From the NCBI RefSeq assembly GCF_000733475.1, contig NZ_JPFK01000005.1, forward strand, positions 496,001-560,000: 64,000 nt of DNA, written 5' to 3'. The notes under the pieces are model-generated. The model saw only the letters and a list, made by a program, of their open reading frames with translations. It ran no database searches and was not told the origin of the DNA. A program made the translations under genes and the position numbers. Positions 1-8,832 of this stretch are shown here, piece by piece. Within the stretch, counting starts at the first letter, position 1. Every line of letters begins with the position of its first letter. Origin of the DNA: Mangrovimonas yunxiaonensis (GTDB taxonomy: Bacteria; Bacteroidota; Bacteroidia; Flavobacteriales; Flavobacteriaceae).

Positions 1-2953
1 ATGCTGCCGCCGATGCGGTTAAGAGCACTGGACGCAAACGCTCTGTAGCACCTCGCTTAATGCGCTCTCTAATATTGGTAATGCCCATGTGTTGGAGCTC
101 TTTAAAGTGCTCTATTAATACAATGCCGTTTAAAACGGCAATGCCAAACAAGGCAATAAAGCCAACACCCGCAGAAATGCTAAAGGGCATGTCTCTAAAC
201 CACAGTAAAAGTACGCCGCCCACGGCAGCCATAGGAATGGCAGAATAGACCATAAGCGCATCTTTAATTGAGTTGAAGGCAAAGTAGAGCAAAATAAAAA
301 TAAGCACAAGCACAATAGGAATGGCGACGAATAGTCTGTTTTTAGCACTTTGGAGGTTTTCAAACTGCCCACCGTAGGTAAGGCTGTACCCAACGGGCAA
401 TTGTACGTTTTGGTTAATGCGCTCCTGAATGTCATCGACAACCGATTGTAGGTCGCGGTTTCTTACGTTAACACCAACCACAATACGTCGTTTGGTGTCG
501 TCTCTCGAGATTTGTGCAGGCCCAGTGGTGTATGAGATTTCTGCCAATTCGTTTAAGGGGATTTTGCCGCCGCTAGGCAGGTCGACGTACAGGTTTTTAA
601 GATCCGATAGGTTTTGTCTGTTTTCCTGCTTAAGCCGTATGGCTAGATCGAACCGTTTCTCGCCCTCGAAAACACTGCCTAGAACATGGCCCGAAAACCC
701 CATGGCAATGACTTGGTTTAAATCCGCGATATTTAGGCCGTAACGGGCAATTTTACTTCGGTTAAAGTTAACGGTCATTTGTGGGAGACCTTCTACTTTT
801 TCAACAATAATATCCGAAGCGCCTTCAACATCTGCAATGGCATTTTTTATGGCATTTGCTTTTTCGGCTAAAACAGAGAGGTCCTCGCCAAAAACCTTAA
901 TGGCAACATCGGCTCTAACCCCAGTAATAAGTTCGTTAAAACGCATTTCTATGGGTTGGGTAAATTCGACCTCCATTTCTGGAATTACTGCTAGAGCAGC
1001 TTTCATTTTTTCGGCTAGTTCGTCTTTACTTTCAGCAGAAACCCATGTTTTTTTAGGCTTCAGTTTAATAATCACGTCGCTTTGCTCCATAGACATGGGG
1101 TCGGTAGGGACTTCGGCAGCACCTATGCGGCTTACCACTTGGTCTACCTCTGGAAACTGGTCTAAAAGAATGGTTTCTATTTTTGTGGTGATGTCAATGG
1201 TTTTTCCTAGCGAGGTGCCTGTTTTTAAAACGGGCTGTATTACAAAGTCACCTTCGTCTAGGGTAGGGACAAACTCGCCTCCCATTTTACTAAATATACC
1301 GAAGCTTAAGAGTAGAAGCCCTAGGGCGGCTCCTATAACCAAACGCTTGTGGCCTAAGGCCCAATCTATTTTAGGCTGGTACCATTGTGTGAGCTTGCTC
1401 ATAAGTCTTACCGAGATGTTCTTTTTTGAAGGTTGCTCGGGTTTTAAAAATAATGCCGATACGACGGGAACATAAGTTAAACACAGCAGCATGGCCCCTA
1501 TAAGGGCAAAACTGAAGGTCATGGCCATGGGTTTGAACATTTTTCCTTCAATGCCGCTTAAGGTAAGAATAGGGATAAATACGATTAAGATGATAAGTTG
1601 CCCAAATATGGCCGAGTTCATCATCTTTGATGCACTTTTTAAGGTAATGCCATCGATATCCTTTTTTGAAAGTGTTTTTAGCTTAGCACTTTGCGTGGTA
1701 ATTTGAAAGGCAATAAACTCGACTATAATCACGGCGCCATCGATAATAATACCAAAGTCTATAGCGCCTAAACTCATTAAATTGGCATCGACTTTAAAAA
1801 GGTACATTAACGAAATAGCGAACAACAAGCTTAATGGAATAACCGAAGCAACAACCAATCCGGAGCGCCAGTTTCCTAGCAATAGGACGACCACAAAAAT
1901 AACGATTAAAGAGCCTAGAATTAGGTTTTCAGATACGGTAAAGGTGGTTTTACCTATAAGTTCGCTACGCTCTAAAAACCCGTTAATATACACGCCTTCT
2001 GGAAGGGTTTTTTGGATGCTGGCAACCCGTTGGTTAACATCGTCGATTATTTTTTTGGAGTTTCCGCCCTTAAGCATCATAATTTGCCCTAGAACTTTTT
2101 CGCCTTCGCCATTTCCTGTGATGGCTCCAAAGCGTGTGGCATGGCCATAACCTACTTCGGCAATGTCTTTAATGTATATGGGGGTGCCATCGTTTTTTAC
2201 AACAATATTCTCAATGTCCTGTAGGGTGCCCACAAGACCTTCGCCACGAATAAAATAGGCCTTGTTCGCTTTTTCGATATAACCACCACCGGCAACGCTG
2301 TTGTTTTTTTCTAAGGCTTGGTAAATCGTGCCAATGCTAATGTTCATGGCGGCAAGCTTGGTGGGGTTTATGGCAATTTCGTATTGTTTTAAATACCCGC
2401 CCCAGGTGTTAACTTCTACAACGCCTGGAATTCCAGATAATTGGCGTTTAACAATCCAATCCTGAATGGAGCGCAGATCGGTAATGGAGTAGGTGGTTTT
2501 GTGTTCTGGTTCGACATCTAAAATGTATTGGTAAATTTCGCCTAAACCTGTTGTAATGGGGCCCATTTCTGGCGTGCCAAAGCCTTCGGGGATTTTTTCG
2601 GAAGCCGATTTAATTTTTTCGGCAATTAATTGGCGGGGCAAGTAGGTGCCCATAGCGTCATTAAAAACAATGGTCACTACCGATAGGCCGAATTTAGATA
2701 CCGACCGTATTTCCTGAACTCCAGGCAAATTGGCCATTTCCAATTCTACGGGGTAGGTAATAAACTGCTCGACATCTTGCGTGGCTAAATTTCGAGATGT
2801 GGTAATAACTTGCACTTGGTTGTTGGTGATGTCTGGCACAGCACCAATAGAAATTCTGGTAAGGGAGAATATCCCAAAGCCTATAATTAAGGCCGTGAAC
2901 AAAAAAACGATAAGCTTATTGTTTAAGCTAAACGCAATAATTTTTTTTAGCAT
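1..2953 (-). CDS. CzcA/CusA-family heavy-metal efflux RND transporter (partial, C-terminus off the left edge)
   Basis: Inner-membrane proton-driven pump of the heavy-metal-efflux RND class, exporting cations such as Cu, Ag, Zn, Co or Cd through a tripartite complex. I translated the minus strand from the ATG at 2951-2953; the frame stays open to the window edge, giving about 984 residues. An N-terminal membrane segment (KKIIAFSLNNKLIVFLFTAL) is followed by the family's periplasmic start IGAVPDITNNQVQV. The TM4 signature DFGIIIDGAVIIVE (about residues 390-410) carries the acidic residues expected of metal pumps. Single-domain CzcA proteins are about 1040 residues, but many Bacteroidota versions are about 1450 with a fused TolC-like tail; the cut prevents a choice. 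It lies 73 bp behind a His-rich exported protein in the same direction, so they are probably one metal-resistance operon. The exact metal cannot be read from the sequence. Confidence 0.93.
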   Translation of the reverse strand, partial: MLKKIIAFSLNNKLIVFLFTALIIGFGIFSLTRISIGAVPDITNNQVQVITTSRNLATQDVEQFITYPVELEMANLPGVQEIRSVSKFGLSVVTIVFNDAMGTYLPRQLIAEKIKSASEKIPEGFGTPEMGPITTGLGEIYQYILDVEPEHKTTYSITDLRSIQDWIVKRQLSGIPGVVEVNTWGGYLKQYEIAINPTKLAAMNISIGTIYQALEKNNSVAGGGYIEKANKAYFIRGEGLVGTLQDIENIVVKNDGTPIYIKDIAEVGYGHATRFGAITGNGEGEKVLGQIMMLKGGNSKKIIDDVNQRVASIQKTLPEGVYINGFLERSELIGKTTFTVSENLILGSLIVIFVVVLLLGNWRSGLVVASVIPLSLLFAISLMYLFKVDANLMSLGAIDFGIIIDGAVIIVEFIAFQITTQSAKLKTLSKKDIDGITLKSASKMMNSAIFGQLIILIVFIPILTLSGIEGKMFKPMAMTFSFALIGAMLLCLTYVPVVSALFLKPEQPSKKNISVRLMSKLTQWYQPKIDWALGHKRLVIGAALGLLLLSFGIFSKMGGEFVPTLDEGDFVIQPVLKTGTSLGKTIDITTKIETILLDQFPEVDQVVSRIGAAEVPTDPMSMEQSDVIIKLKPKKTWVSAESKDELAEKMKAALAVIPEMEVEFTQPIEMRFNELITGVRADVAIKVFGEDLSVLAEKANAIKNAIADVEGASDIIVEKVEGLPQMTVNFNRSKIARYGLNIADLNQVIAMGFSGHVLGSVFEGEKRFDLAIRLKQENRQNLSDLKNLYVDLPSGGKIPLNELAEISYTTGPAQISRDDTKRRIVVGVNVRNRDLQSVVDDIQERINQNVQLPVGYSLTYGGQFENLQSAKNRLFVAIPIVLVLIFILLYFAFNSIKDALMVYSAIPMAAVGGVLLLWFRDMPFSISAGVGFIALFGIAVLNGIVLIEHFKELQHMGITNIRERIKRGATERLRPVLLTASAAA

Positions 2954-3026
2954 GATTTATTTATTTAAAAGACATTTTTAATCCACCATTCCCCTAGGAA
3001 AGGCGTACGTTAAAACGAAAAATAAA

Positions 3027-3419
3027 TTATGCTAGTTGCGGGGGTTGAAAAACGCTGGGCTTTTCGAAAAGCGAAGAAGACTCTTTGTAGAAAAAGTTGA
3101 ACGGTATTTTTAAAAACGTTGCCGTGCTAATGTTGAAATGATTGGCCTGTATGGTAAACGGGTTGCTAAAGTGGTGGCAACATTGGCTGTCGTGGCCAAA
3201 AGGAAGGTTGTCGTGATTGTTGGTGTCGTCATGGTTATGAGCAATTTCGGTGTTGCCATAATGTTCCTGTAAGAACTGGTAAAAGGAATCACCATAGGTT
3301 TTCTTGTGGTATTGGGCGTGCTCAAAAAGATTGCCCAGCTTAGAAAAATCCTCTAAGCTAATGTTAAAACTCTGTACAAGTATTAACAACGAAAACGTTA
3401 TGGAGAACAACTTGCTCAT
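3027..3419 (-). CDS. Small His-rich exported protein preceding the metal efflux pump
   Basis: A 130-residue protein with an N-terminal hydrophobic segment (residues 4-20) that looks like a signal peptide or anchor. The middle (about 58-85) is packed with histidines: HNHDD, NNHDN, GHDSQCCHH. This suggests binding of a soft or borderline metal in the periplasm. No Pfam domain is recognised by eye. Short His-rich proteins of this kind often sit directly upstream of CusA/CzcA genes in flavobacteria, and here the gap to the pump is 73 bp on the same strand. A metal-sensing or metal-buffering role is inference from composition and position. The -7-like element TAGCTTTG just upstream suggests that transcription starts close to this ATG. 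Confidence 0.75.
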   Translation of the reverse strand: MSKLFSITFSLLILVQSFNISLEDFSKLGNLFEHAQYHKKTYGDSFYQFLQEHYGNTEIAHNHDDTNNHDNLPFGHDSQCCHHFSNPFTIQANHFNISTATFLKIPFNFFYKESSSLFEKPSVFQPPQLA

Positions 3420-3426
3420 AAAAACA

Positions 3427-3434
3427 CAAAGCTA
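3427..3434 (-). promoter_or_regulatory. Possible -7 promoter element of the metal-efflux operon
   Basis: On the minus strand the sequence TAGCTTTG matches the Bacteroidota -7 consensus TAnnTTTG. It lies only 7 bases before the ATG of the His-rich protein, so the transcript would be almost leaderless. No clean TTTG lies 19-21 bases upstream; only a T-run (TTTT) 17 bases away. It is therefore weak. Confidence 0.35.
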
Positions 3435-3475
3435 CAAAAAAATGCCATGCTAAAATATGATAAAAGTTATAAGCC

Positions 3476-6400
3476 CTAAAAATACGCTTTTAGCTGGATG
3501 TTCCCGGTGTGTATTACGCGGCTGGTTTCGCTTTTTCTGCCCAGATAATTTAAATTCAAGTCCAGATATTTGGTAATCTTTTTTTGTGCCAAAAGGCTCC
3601 AAGTAAAATTGGTGCCCGGTTGCAGGCCTTCCAGCATTTGGTAGGCTACTGGGGTATTGTTGTCGCCAGAAAAGGTGTTCGAAAAATAATTAAACTCGCC
3701 GTTTAAGGCAATTTTTTCGGTGTTGGCGTAAGAAAAAGAAACGCCATAGCGTTGTTGCGATAGGGTTTCTAGGCTACCAATGGTATTTTCTTTATGGCTG
3801 TATTGGTAAAAAACATCAAATTGGGCGTTGTCGTTAAACAAATAAGAGAGTTTGGGGTAAATATCCACTTCATCTAGGTTAAAGTTTTTACTGCTAAAAT
3901 TCTCGCTAGAGCTCTTGTTATTGTTGTAGGCTTCTTCCAAATTAAACAGCCAGCTTTTGGCAAATTTATGGGTAAACTGTAGTTTGTGGCTTATAAGGGC
4001 ATTTTCAAGGCGCCCAACGCTAAGGGTGTTTTTGGTGTTGTTTTGTAGGTAGGTGTACGATGTGGTGTAGCGTTGTTTGCCACGATTAAAGAAGAGCACA
4101 TGCCTAAAGTTAGACTGCAGCCCCAGTTCGTTTTCGGGGTCGCCCTTAAAGGGGTTTAAATTAAACTGGTTGCCTTGGCGGCGCTGCTTTCGGTCAACCA
4201 GGTACGAGGTCTGGCTATAAAAGCGCGAGATTACGTTTAAAAACCCATTATTGGCTGTAGACCATTGCTGCGGATTAAACGTTAAGTTTAAACTTAAGCG
4301 GTTTTGATGCGTTTTTATGTACACCTGGTTAGGAAGTAAGACCCTAATGTATTTTCCCTGATCCTGAAATTGGGCCACTTCAAATTCCTCTAGCTCCTGA
4401 ATGCCGTTTTGGTTGTAGTCTATCCAGGTGTAAGCGCCCTGCCCGGGTTCTACTTCAACAAAGGTATAATCTTGTTGCGGGAGGGTTCCAGAGTTGGTTT
4501 CGTAGGAGGTGTTAAAAAATATAAGTTGCCTGAACAAACGCTGACTAAACTGTAACCTGGAGTTTATCGCGTGTTCGTCTTCTAAAGTGTCATCGTCGTG
4601 TTTTAGGGTTCTGTAATTGGCGTAAAGCGATAAATTGGTAGCTTGGTTTTTAATAAGTCGTGAGTCTAAATAATAGGTATTCGATGTGTTTACTTTTTGC
4701 AATTGGTTGTTTTGTAGGCTGTCGTTTACTCGAAACTTATAGCCCATTTCAACAAAAACATCGGTGCTGTCGCCAATGCCGGTAAACAGGTCGGCCGATT
4801 TGTAACGTTGGCTTAAGGGGGTGTATTGGTTTGTTGTTTTTTCCTTTTGTTCGTTGTCTTCAAGAGCTAATCTTGTTCCGGCCCAAGCCTTGTTAAAGCT
4901 ATAGGTTACACGATTGTAGCTGCGTAAAAATGTTGAGGTGTTTGTGGTTGAAGATGCGTTTAGGAAACTAGTGGCCGATACAATGTGCCAACGGTTTAAG
5001 CGTAAATTGGTGTTAAGCACATGGCGGCTGCCATTAAAGTTTTCAGAATAATTTAAGTGTTCAAACTGGTATTCAGCAATCCCTTTTTTATGATGAAATG
5101 CTTGCAGCCCTGATTTTAAAAGGGTTTGATTCCCGAAACTGGTAGCCAAATAGCTGTCTGACGCTTGATCCAGATTCCAATCGCGATTAAACTCGGCATT
5201 GTAAATACGCTGAATGGATGTAAAGTTTTTATTGATGTAATTGGTGGCAACAACGGCATTTAAATTCCAAAGACTGTCTTTTTTTAGTAGGGCTTGGTTG
5301 ACTTCTAGTTTCGCGGCATAGCCGTCGTTATCCTCATCGTTTATGGTAGAAAATAGGTTTAAGTCGTTTTTGCTGCCGGCAATTTCAAACGCAATATTGG
5401 TTTTTTGGGTGGGTTTATAATCGCCATTTAAAACGGCTATTTGTAGTTTTGTTGGTGCGGCAAGGCGCACAAGGGGGGCGTAATTTCCCTGGGGTATGCC
5501 ATTTACAGGTGCCACATATTCGTAAATATTGGCTATGGCATTGCTGTTGCTTATAATATAGTCGCCTTGGTTATCGCCAACCAAAGAGAACTGAACGCTA
5601 AACAGTTGGTCGTCTGGGTTGTTTGAAAAGACAAATACTTCTTGGCCATTTAGGAGTTCTTTTCGGTATAAAATGCGGTTTTCGTTGTAGTTTTCGGGGG
5701 TGCTAGAGGGCGCAAACATTTGGGTTTGGTCGTCGCCGGCTTGAGCGAGGATGTCTATTTGTTCGGTTGATAGGTTTTGTTGTAACGGATTGTTCTTAGA
5801 GTCGTTTTCGCTGTATACGGCAATGCCCAAGTTAAGGTTGTTGCTTTGGTAGCGGCCACCACCAAAAACAACCAGTCGGGAATAATTGCGTTCGCTATAT
5901 TGGTAATCGACTGTTACGCGCATTTCCGAAGTGACTGGAAAGGTTGGGTTAAAAATAATTTCGCCTGCATTATAATCAATAATATAATCGTTGTTTTCAC
6001 CACGCTCTAAAGCAATACCGTTTACGTAAACCGTTTCGCTTCCAGAAACAATAAGCACAAAGAGCTCTTGGTTTGGGCCGCGAAGTTTATAGGGGCCTTG
6101 GTTGCCTTCTTGCGCAGTAAACTGGCTGGTGGTAAACTGTCCGCGCACCAAAGCGCCCGAGGCAAAAAGGTTGGTGTTGGAGTTGTTGTGGTTAAGGCGT
6201 CCCTGCACATGTAAGCCCTGTACCCGCTTAGAAAAATTTGCAAAATAACTATGCGGGTTTGTTAGGTCGATATCGCCGGCACGAATTTTCCAATTGGCAC
6301 TAAAGAGTTCTACAAAAACCTGATCAAATTCATCTAAACGTTGCGAATACCCGCTTTCTTGCAACGGAATATTGGCGTCTTGTATAGAAGCTCTAATGGA

Positions 6401-6910
6401 GATGTTGTTGTTAAGCTTGCCGGTAATTTGTAGATCCAATTCGCTGTTCAGGACCGAATTTTGGTTGTTGCCAATAACAATGCCCCTAGAAATACTACCA
6501 GAAGTGGTTAGCCCGTCAAAAGGAGTAAATGTTTTTTTCTCGCTAGGTTGGGAAAATCGATAGAGTTTTTCAAGATTGCCGCTGCGGGCTACAATAATGC
6601 TGTCGTCTAGTTGTTTGTAGGTTTTGGTTAAAAAACGGGGGTAGGTTAAATAATCGATAATTAAGGTGTCGCTGGCAATGGGTTTTTTTAGGTTAAGTGT
6701 GGCATTGGTAAAATTTACGGTGTAGTAGCTTTCGTCTACATAAGTGCCTGTTTTGGTTTTAAGGCTAAAAAAGTTCGGGTTTATGCTCACGCTATCAATT
6801 ACCACACTATCCCTAACGGCAACGCGTTTGGTTTTGTAGTTGCTGTTGGTGTCTTGGGCAAAAGCGCCAAGCGTTATAAGGCAGGTAATAAGTGGTAATA
6901 ACCCTTTCAT
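3476..6910 (-). CDS. Large outer-membrane beta-barrel-like protein, function unknown
   Basis: A 1144-residue exported protein with signal peptide MKGLLPLITCLITLGAFAQ. Residues about 135-350 contain GSISRGIVIGNNQNSVLNS, then LDLQITGKLNNNI and an FDQVFVELF stretch. From memory this block resembles the N-terminal region of the T9SS translocon protein SprA, but the protein is less than half the usual SprA length. The C-terminal two thirds alternates aromatic and polar residues in a pattern typical of transmembrane beta strands, and it ends in QLKAYF, with the terminal aromatic common in barrels. It is upstream of, and co-directional with, the His-rich/CzcA pair (56 bp away), though that pair may have its own promoter. 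The outer-membrane location is well supported; the function is not known to me. Confidence 0.8.
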   Translation of the reverse strand: MKGLLPLITCLITLGAFAQDTNSNYKTKRVAVRDSVVIDSVSINPNFFSLKTKTGTYVDESYYTVNFTNATLNLKKPIASDTLIIDYLTYPRFLTKTYKQLDDSIIVARSGNLEKLYRFSQPSEKKTFTPFDGLTTSGSISRGIVIGNNQNSVLNSELDLQITGKLNNNISIRASIQDANIPLQESGYSQRLDEFDQVFVELFSANWKIRAGDIDLTNPHSYFANFSKRVQGLHVQGRLNHNNSNTNLFASGALVRGQFTTSQFTAQEGNQGPYKLRGPNQELFVLIVSGSETVYVNGIALERGENNDYIIDYNAGEIIFNPTFPVTSEMRVTVDYQYSERNYSRLVVFGGGRYQSNNLNLGIAVYSENDSKNNPLQQNLSTEQIDILAQAGDDQTQMFAPSSTPENYNENRILYRKELLNGQEVFVFSNNPDDQLFSVQFSLVGDNQGDYIISNSNAIANIYEYVAPVNGIPQGNYAPLVRLAAPTKLQIAVLNGDYKPTQKTNIAFEIAGSKNDLNLFSTINDEDNDGYAAKLEVNQALLKKDSLWNLNAVVATNYINKNFTSIQRIYNAEFNRDWNLDQASDSYLATSFGNQTLLKSGLQAFHHKKGIAEYQFEHLNYSENFNGSRHVLNTNLRLNRWHIVSATSFLNASSTTNTSTFLRSYNRVTYSFNKAWAGTRLALEDNEQKEKTTNQYTPLSQRYKSADLFTGIGDSTDVFVEMGYKFRVNDSLQNNQLQKVNTSNTYYLDSRLIKNQATNLSLYANYRTLKHDDDTLEDEHAINSRLQFSQRLFRQLIFFNTSYETNSGTLPQQDYTFVEVEPGQGAYTWIDYNQNGIQELEEFEVAQFQDQGKYIRVLLPNQVYIKTHQNRLSLNLTFNPQQWSTANNGFLNVISRFYSQTSYLVDRKQRRQGNQFNLNPFKGDPENELGLQSNFRHVLFFNRGKQRYTTSYTYLQNNTKNTLSVGRLENALISHKLQFTHKFAKSWLFNLEEAYNNNKSSSENFSSKNFNLDEVDIYPKLSYLFNDNAQFDVFYQYSHKENTIGSLETLSQQRYGVSFSYANTEKIALNGEFNYFSNTFSGDNNTPVAYQMLEGLQPGTNFTWSLLAQKKITKYLDLNLNYLGRKSETSRVIHTGNIQLKAYF

Positions 6911-7034
6911 TAACAGTAAAACATAATAACGTTAAAAATATTTTGTTGAAACGAGTTGTTAAAAGCACATTAATTTAGTGGTGTAAAAGTAACGCATTAT
7001 TTATTTTAGCTGAAATTCTTAAAAAATCATTCTT

Positions 7035-7799
7035 TTGAAAATAATTTCATACAATGTAAATGGCATTCGTGCAGCGGTAAAAAAAGGCTTTGTCGATTGG
7101 TTAAAAGCGGCTAACCCCGATGTGATATGCATTCAGGAAATAAAAGCCTTAAAAGAGCAGGTAGAAGTGGCGCTTTTTGAAGAAGCTGGTTATCAGTATC
7201 ATTATTGGTTTTCAGCAGAAAAAAAAGGTTATAGCGGGGTGGCTATTTTATGTAAAGAGGAGCCAAATCATGTTGAATACGGAACCGGTATACCATCTAT
7301 GGATGCCGAGGGGCGTAACCTTAGGGTAGATTTTGATGGCGTCTCTATTATGAGTTTGTATCTACCTTCTGGAACCAATATAGCACGCTTGGAGCACAAA
7401 TTGGAATACATGGCCATGTTTCAGGCGTATGTAAACGAGTTAAAACAAGCGTATCCAAATCTGGTTATTTGCGGCGATTATAATATTTGCCACGAAGCCA
7501 TAGATATTCACGATCCAGTTAGAAACAAAAATGTGTCTGGGTTTTTACCTGTTGAGCGGGAATGGCTGGGGAATTTTATCGCTAGTGGTTTTATCGATTC
7601 CTTTAGGCATTTTAATAAAGATCCGCATCACTACAGCTGGTGGAGTTATCGCGCCAATGCCCGGGCTAACAACAAAGGGTGGCGTATAGATTATGCCATG
7701 GTAGCAAAACCTTTACAAGAAAACCTTAAACGCGGCGTTATACTACCTGAAGCAAAACACAGCGACCATTGTCCTATAATGGTAGAAATAGAACCTTAA
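7035..7799 (+). CDS. xth: Exodeoxyribonuclease III (XthA family)
   Basis: AP endonuclease and 3'-5' exonuclease of base-excision repair. The 254 residues match the endonuclease/exonuclease/phosphatase fold end to end: start MKIISYNVNGIRAA with the metal-binding Asn, CIQEIKA with the catalytic Glu (about residue 35), CGDYNICH with the Asp/Asn pair (about 147-150), and the C-terminal KHSDHCPIMVE with the Asp-His dyad. The start codon is TTG. The frame is closed by TAA 15 bases upstream and contains no ATG before the conserved N-terminus, so TTG is required. It is followed after 17 bases by an OmpA lipoprotein gene, probably co-transcribed. Confidence 0.95.
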   Translation: MKIISYNVNGIRAAVKKGFVDWLKAANPDVICIQEIKALKEQVEVALFEEAGYQYHYWFSAEKKGYSGVAILCKEEPNHVEYGTGIPSMDAEGRNLRVDFDGVSIMSLYLPSGTNIARLEHKLEYMAMFQAYVNELKQAYPNLVICGDYNICHEAIDIHDPVRNKNVSGFLPVEREWLGNFIASGFIDSFRHFNKDPHHYSWWSYRANARANNKGWRIDYAMVAKPLQENLKRGVILPEAKHSDHCPIMVEIEP

Positions 7800-7816
7800 A
7801 AAACGACTATATTACT

Positions 7817-8776
7817 ATGAAAAAACAACTGGCAACCTCTTTATTGGGAATAGCACTGGCAACCTCTTGCGTATCGCCAAAGGTATATAAAGACCTGGAG
7901 AGTAAGTACGCGACCTTAAAGAAGGAGAACAAAGCACTTGCAGAAGAAAATGAAACGCTGCAGCATAAAAACACGGCAACAGAAAACGAGCTATCACAAC
8001 TTCAGCAAGCGTATCAAGAAGCCATAGCAGAACGCGACCAATACCAGCAGGATTACAATGCTGCAAAAAGCAACCTCGATAACCTTAAGGCGTCATACGA
8101 AGCGTTAGAGAAAAACAGTTCGGCGGCCATTGCCAAGAACGCACAAAAAAACCGCGAGCTTTTAGCTCAGTTAGAGGCTAAGGAAGCAGCTTTGGAAGCC
8201 GAGAATTCCAGACTGGAAAAACTTAAGCAGGCCTTAGAGGACAGGTCTAACCGCGTGGCAGAATTAGAGCGTGTCATTGCGGCTAAAGACCAAGCCATGT
8301 CGCAATTAAAAGATGCCATTTCGAGAGCCTTAACCGATTTTGAAGGGAAGGGGTTAACCGTAGAGCAGCGAAACGGAAAAGTTTACGTGTCTATGGAAAA
8401 TAAACTGTTGTTCCAGTCTGGAAGCTGGGCTGTAGGGACCAACGGAAAGCGAGCGGTTAAACAATTAGGAGATGTGTTGGCCGATAACCCAGAAATAGAT
8501 ATCCTTATAGAAGGGCATACCGATAACGTGCCGTATTCTGGGCGGGGGCAATTAAGCAATAACTGGGATCTGTCTACCAAAAGAGCGACGGCCATTGTTA
8601 ATATTTTAAGGGAAAACCCTAGTATTAATCCTAGTAGCCTAACAGCCGCCGGGCGTGGTGAGTTTGCGCCAATAGCGAGCAATGAGACGGCAGAAGGGCG
8701 TGCTAAAAACAGACGTATCGAGGTGGTTTTAACCCCAAAACTCGATGAGATTTCCAAGCTGTTAAACGATCTATAA
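7817..8776 (+). CDS. OmpA-family lipoprotein with coiled coil
   Basis: A 319-residue cell-envelope lipoprotein. MKKQLATSLLGIALATSC ends in a lipobox with the Cys at residue 18. Residues about 25-175 form a long Lys/Glu/Leu/Ala-rich coiled coil, which could span the periplasm. Residues about 200-310 are an OmpA peptidoglycan-binding domain with IEGHTDNVPY, the LSTKRA helix and GRAKNRRIEVVL, whose Asp and Arg bind diaminopimelate. The frame is open further upstream to 7769, but that stretch overlaps xth. The ATG at 7817 gives a proper signal peptide and is preferred. The likely role is anchoring the outer membrane to the cell wall. A strong terminator follows. Confidence 0.93.
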   Translation: MKKQLATSLLGIALATSCVSPKVYKDLESKYATLKKENKALAEENETLQHKNTATENELSQLQQAYQEAIAERDQYQQDYNAAKSNLDNLKASYEALEKNSSAAIAKNAQKNRELLAQLEAKEAALEAENSRLEKLKQALEDRSNRVAELERVIAAKDQAMSQLKDAISRALTDFEGKGLTVEQRNGKVYVSMENKLLFQSGSWAVGTNGKRAVKQLGDVLADNPEIDILIEGHTDNVPYSGRGQLSNNWDLSTKRATAIVNILRENPSINPSSLTAAGRGEFAPIASNETAEGRAKNRRIEVVLTPKLDEISKLLNDL

Positions 8777-8790
8777 TAATAACATGCTTT

Positions 8791-8826
8791 AAGGCGCATC
8801 AAAAAAAAGAGATGCGCCTTTTTTTA
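8791..8826 (+). terminator. Intrinsic terminator after the OmpA lipoprotein gene
   Basis: AAGGCGCATC and GATGCGCCTT form a perfect 10-bp stem around an A-rich 10-base loop, followed by a T-run. It ends only 7 bases before the ATG of the aldo/keto reductase gene, so that gene's leader contains it. Confidence 0.9.
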
Positions 8827-8832
8827 ATGCTT

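Noticed and set aside
837-1475. 212-codon plus-strand open frame
   Set aside because: It lies antisense inside the CzcA gene, whose minus-strand translation shows clear family motifs.
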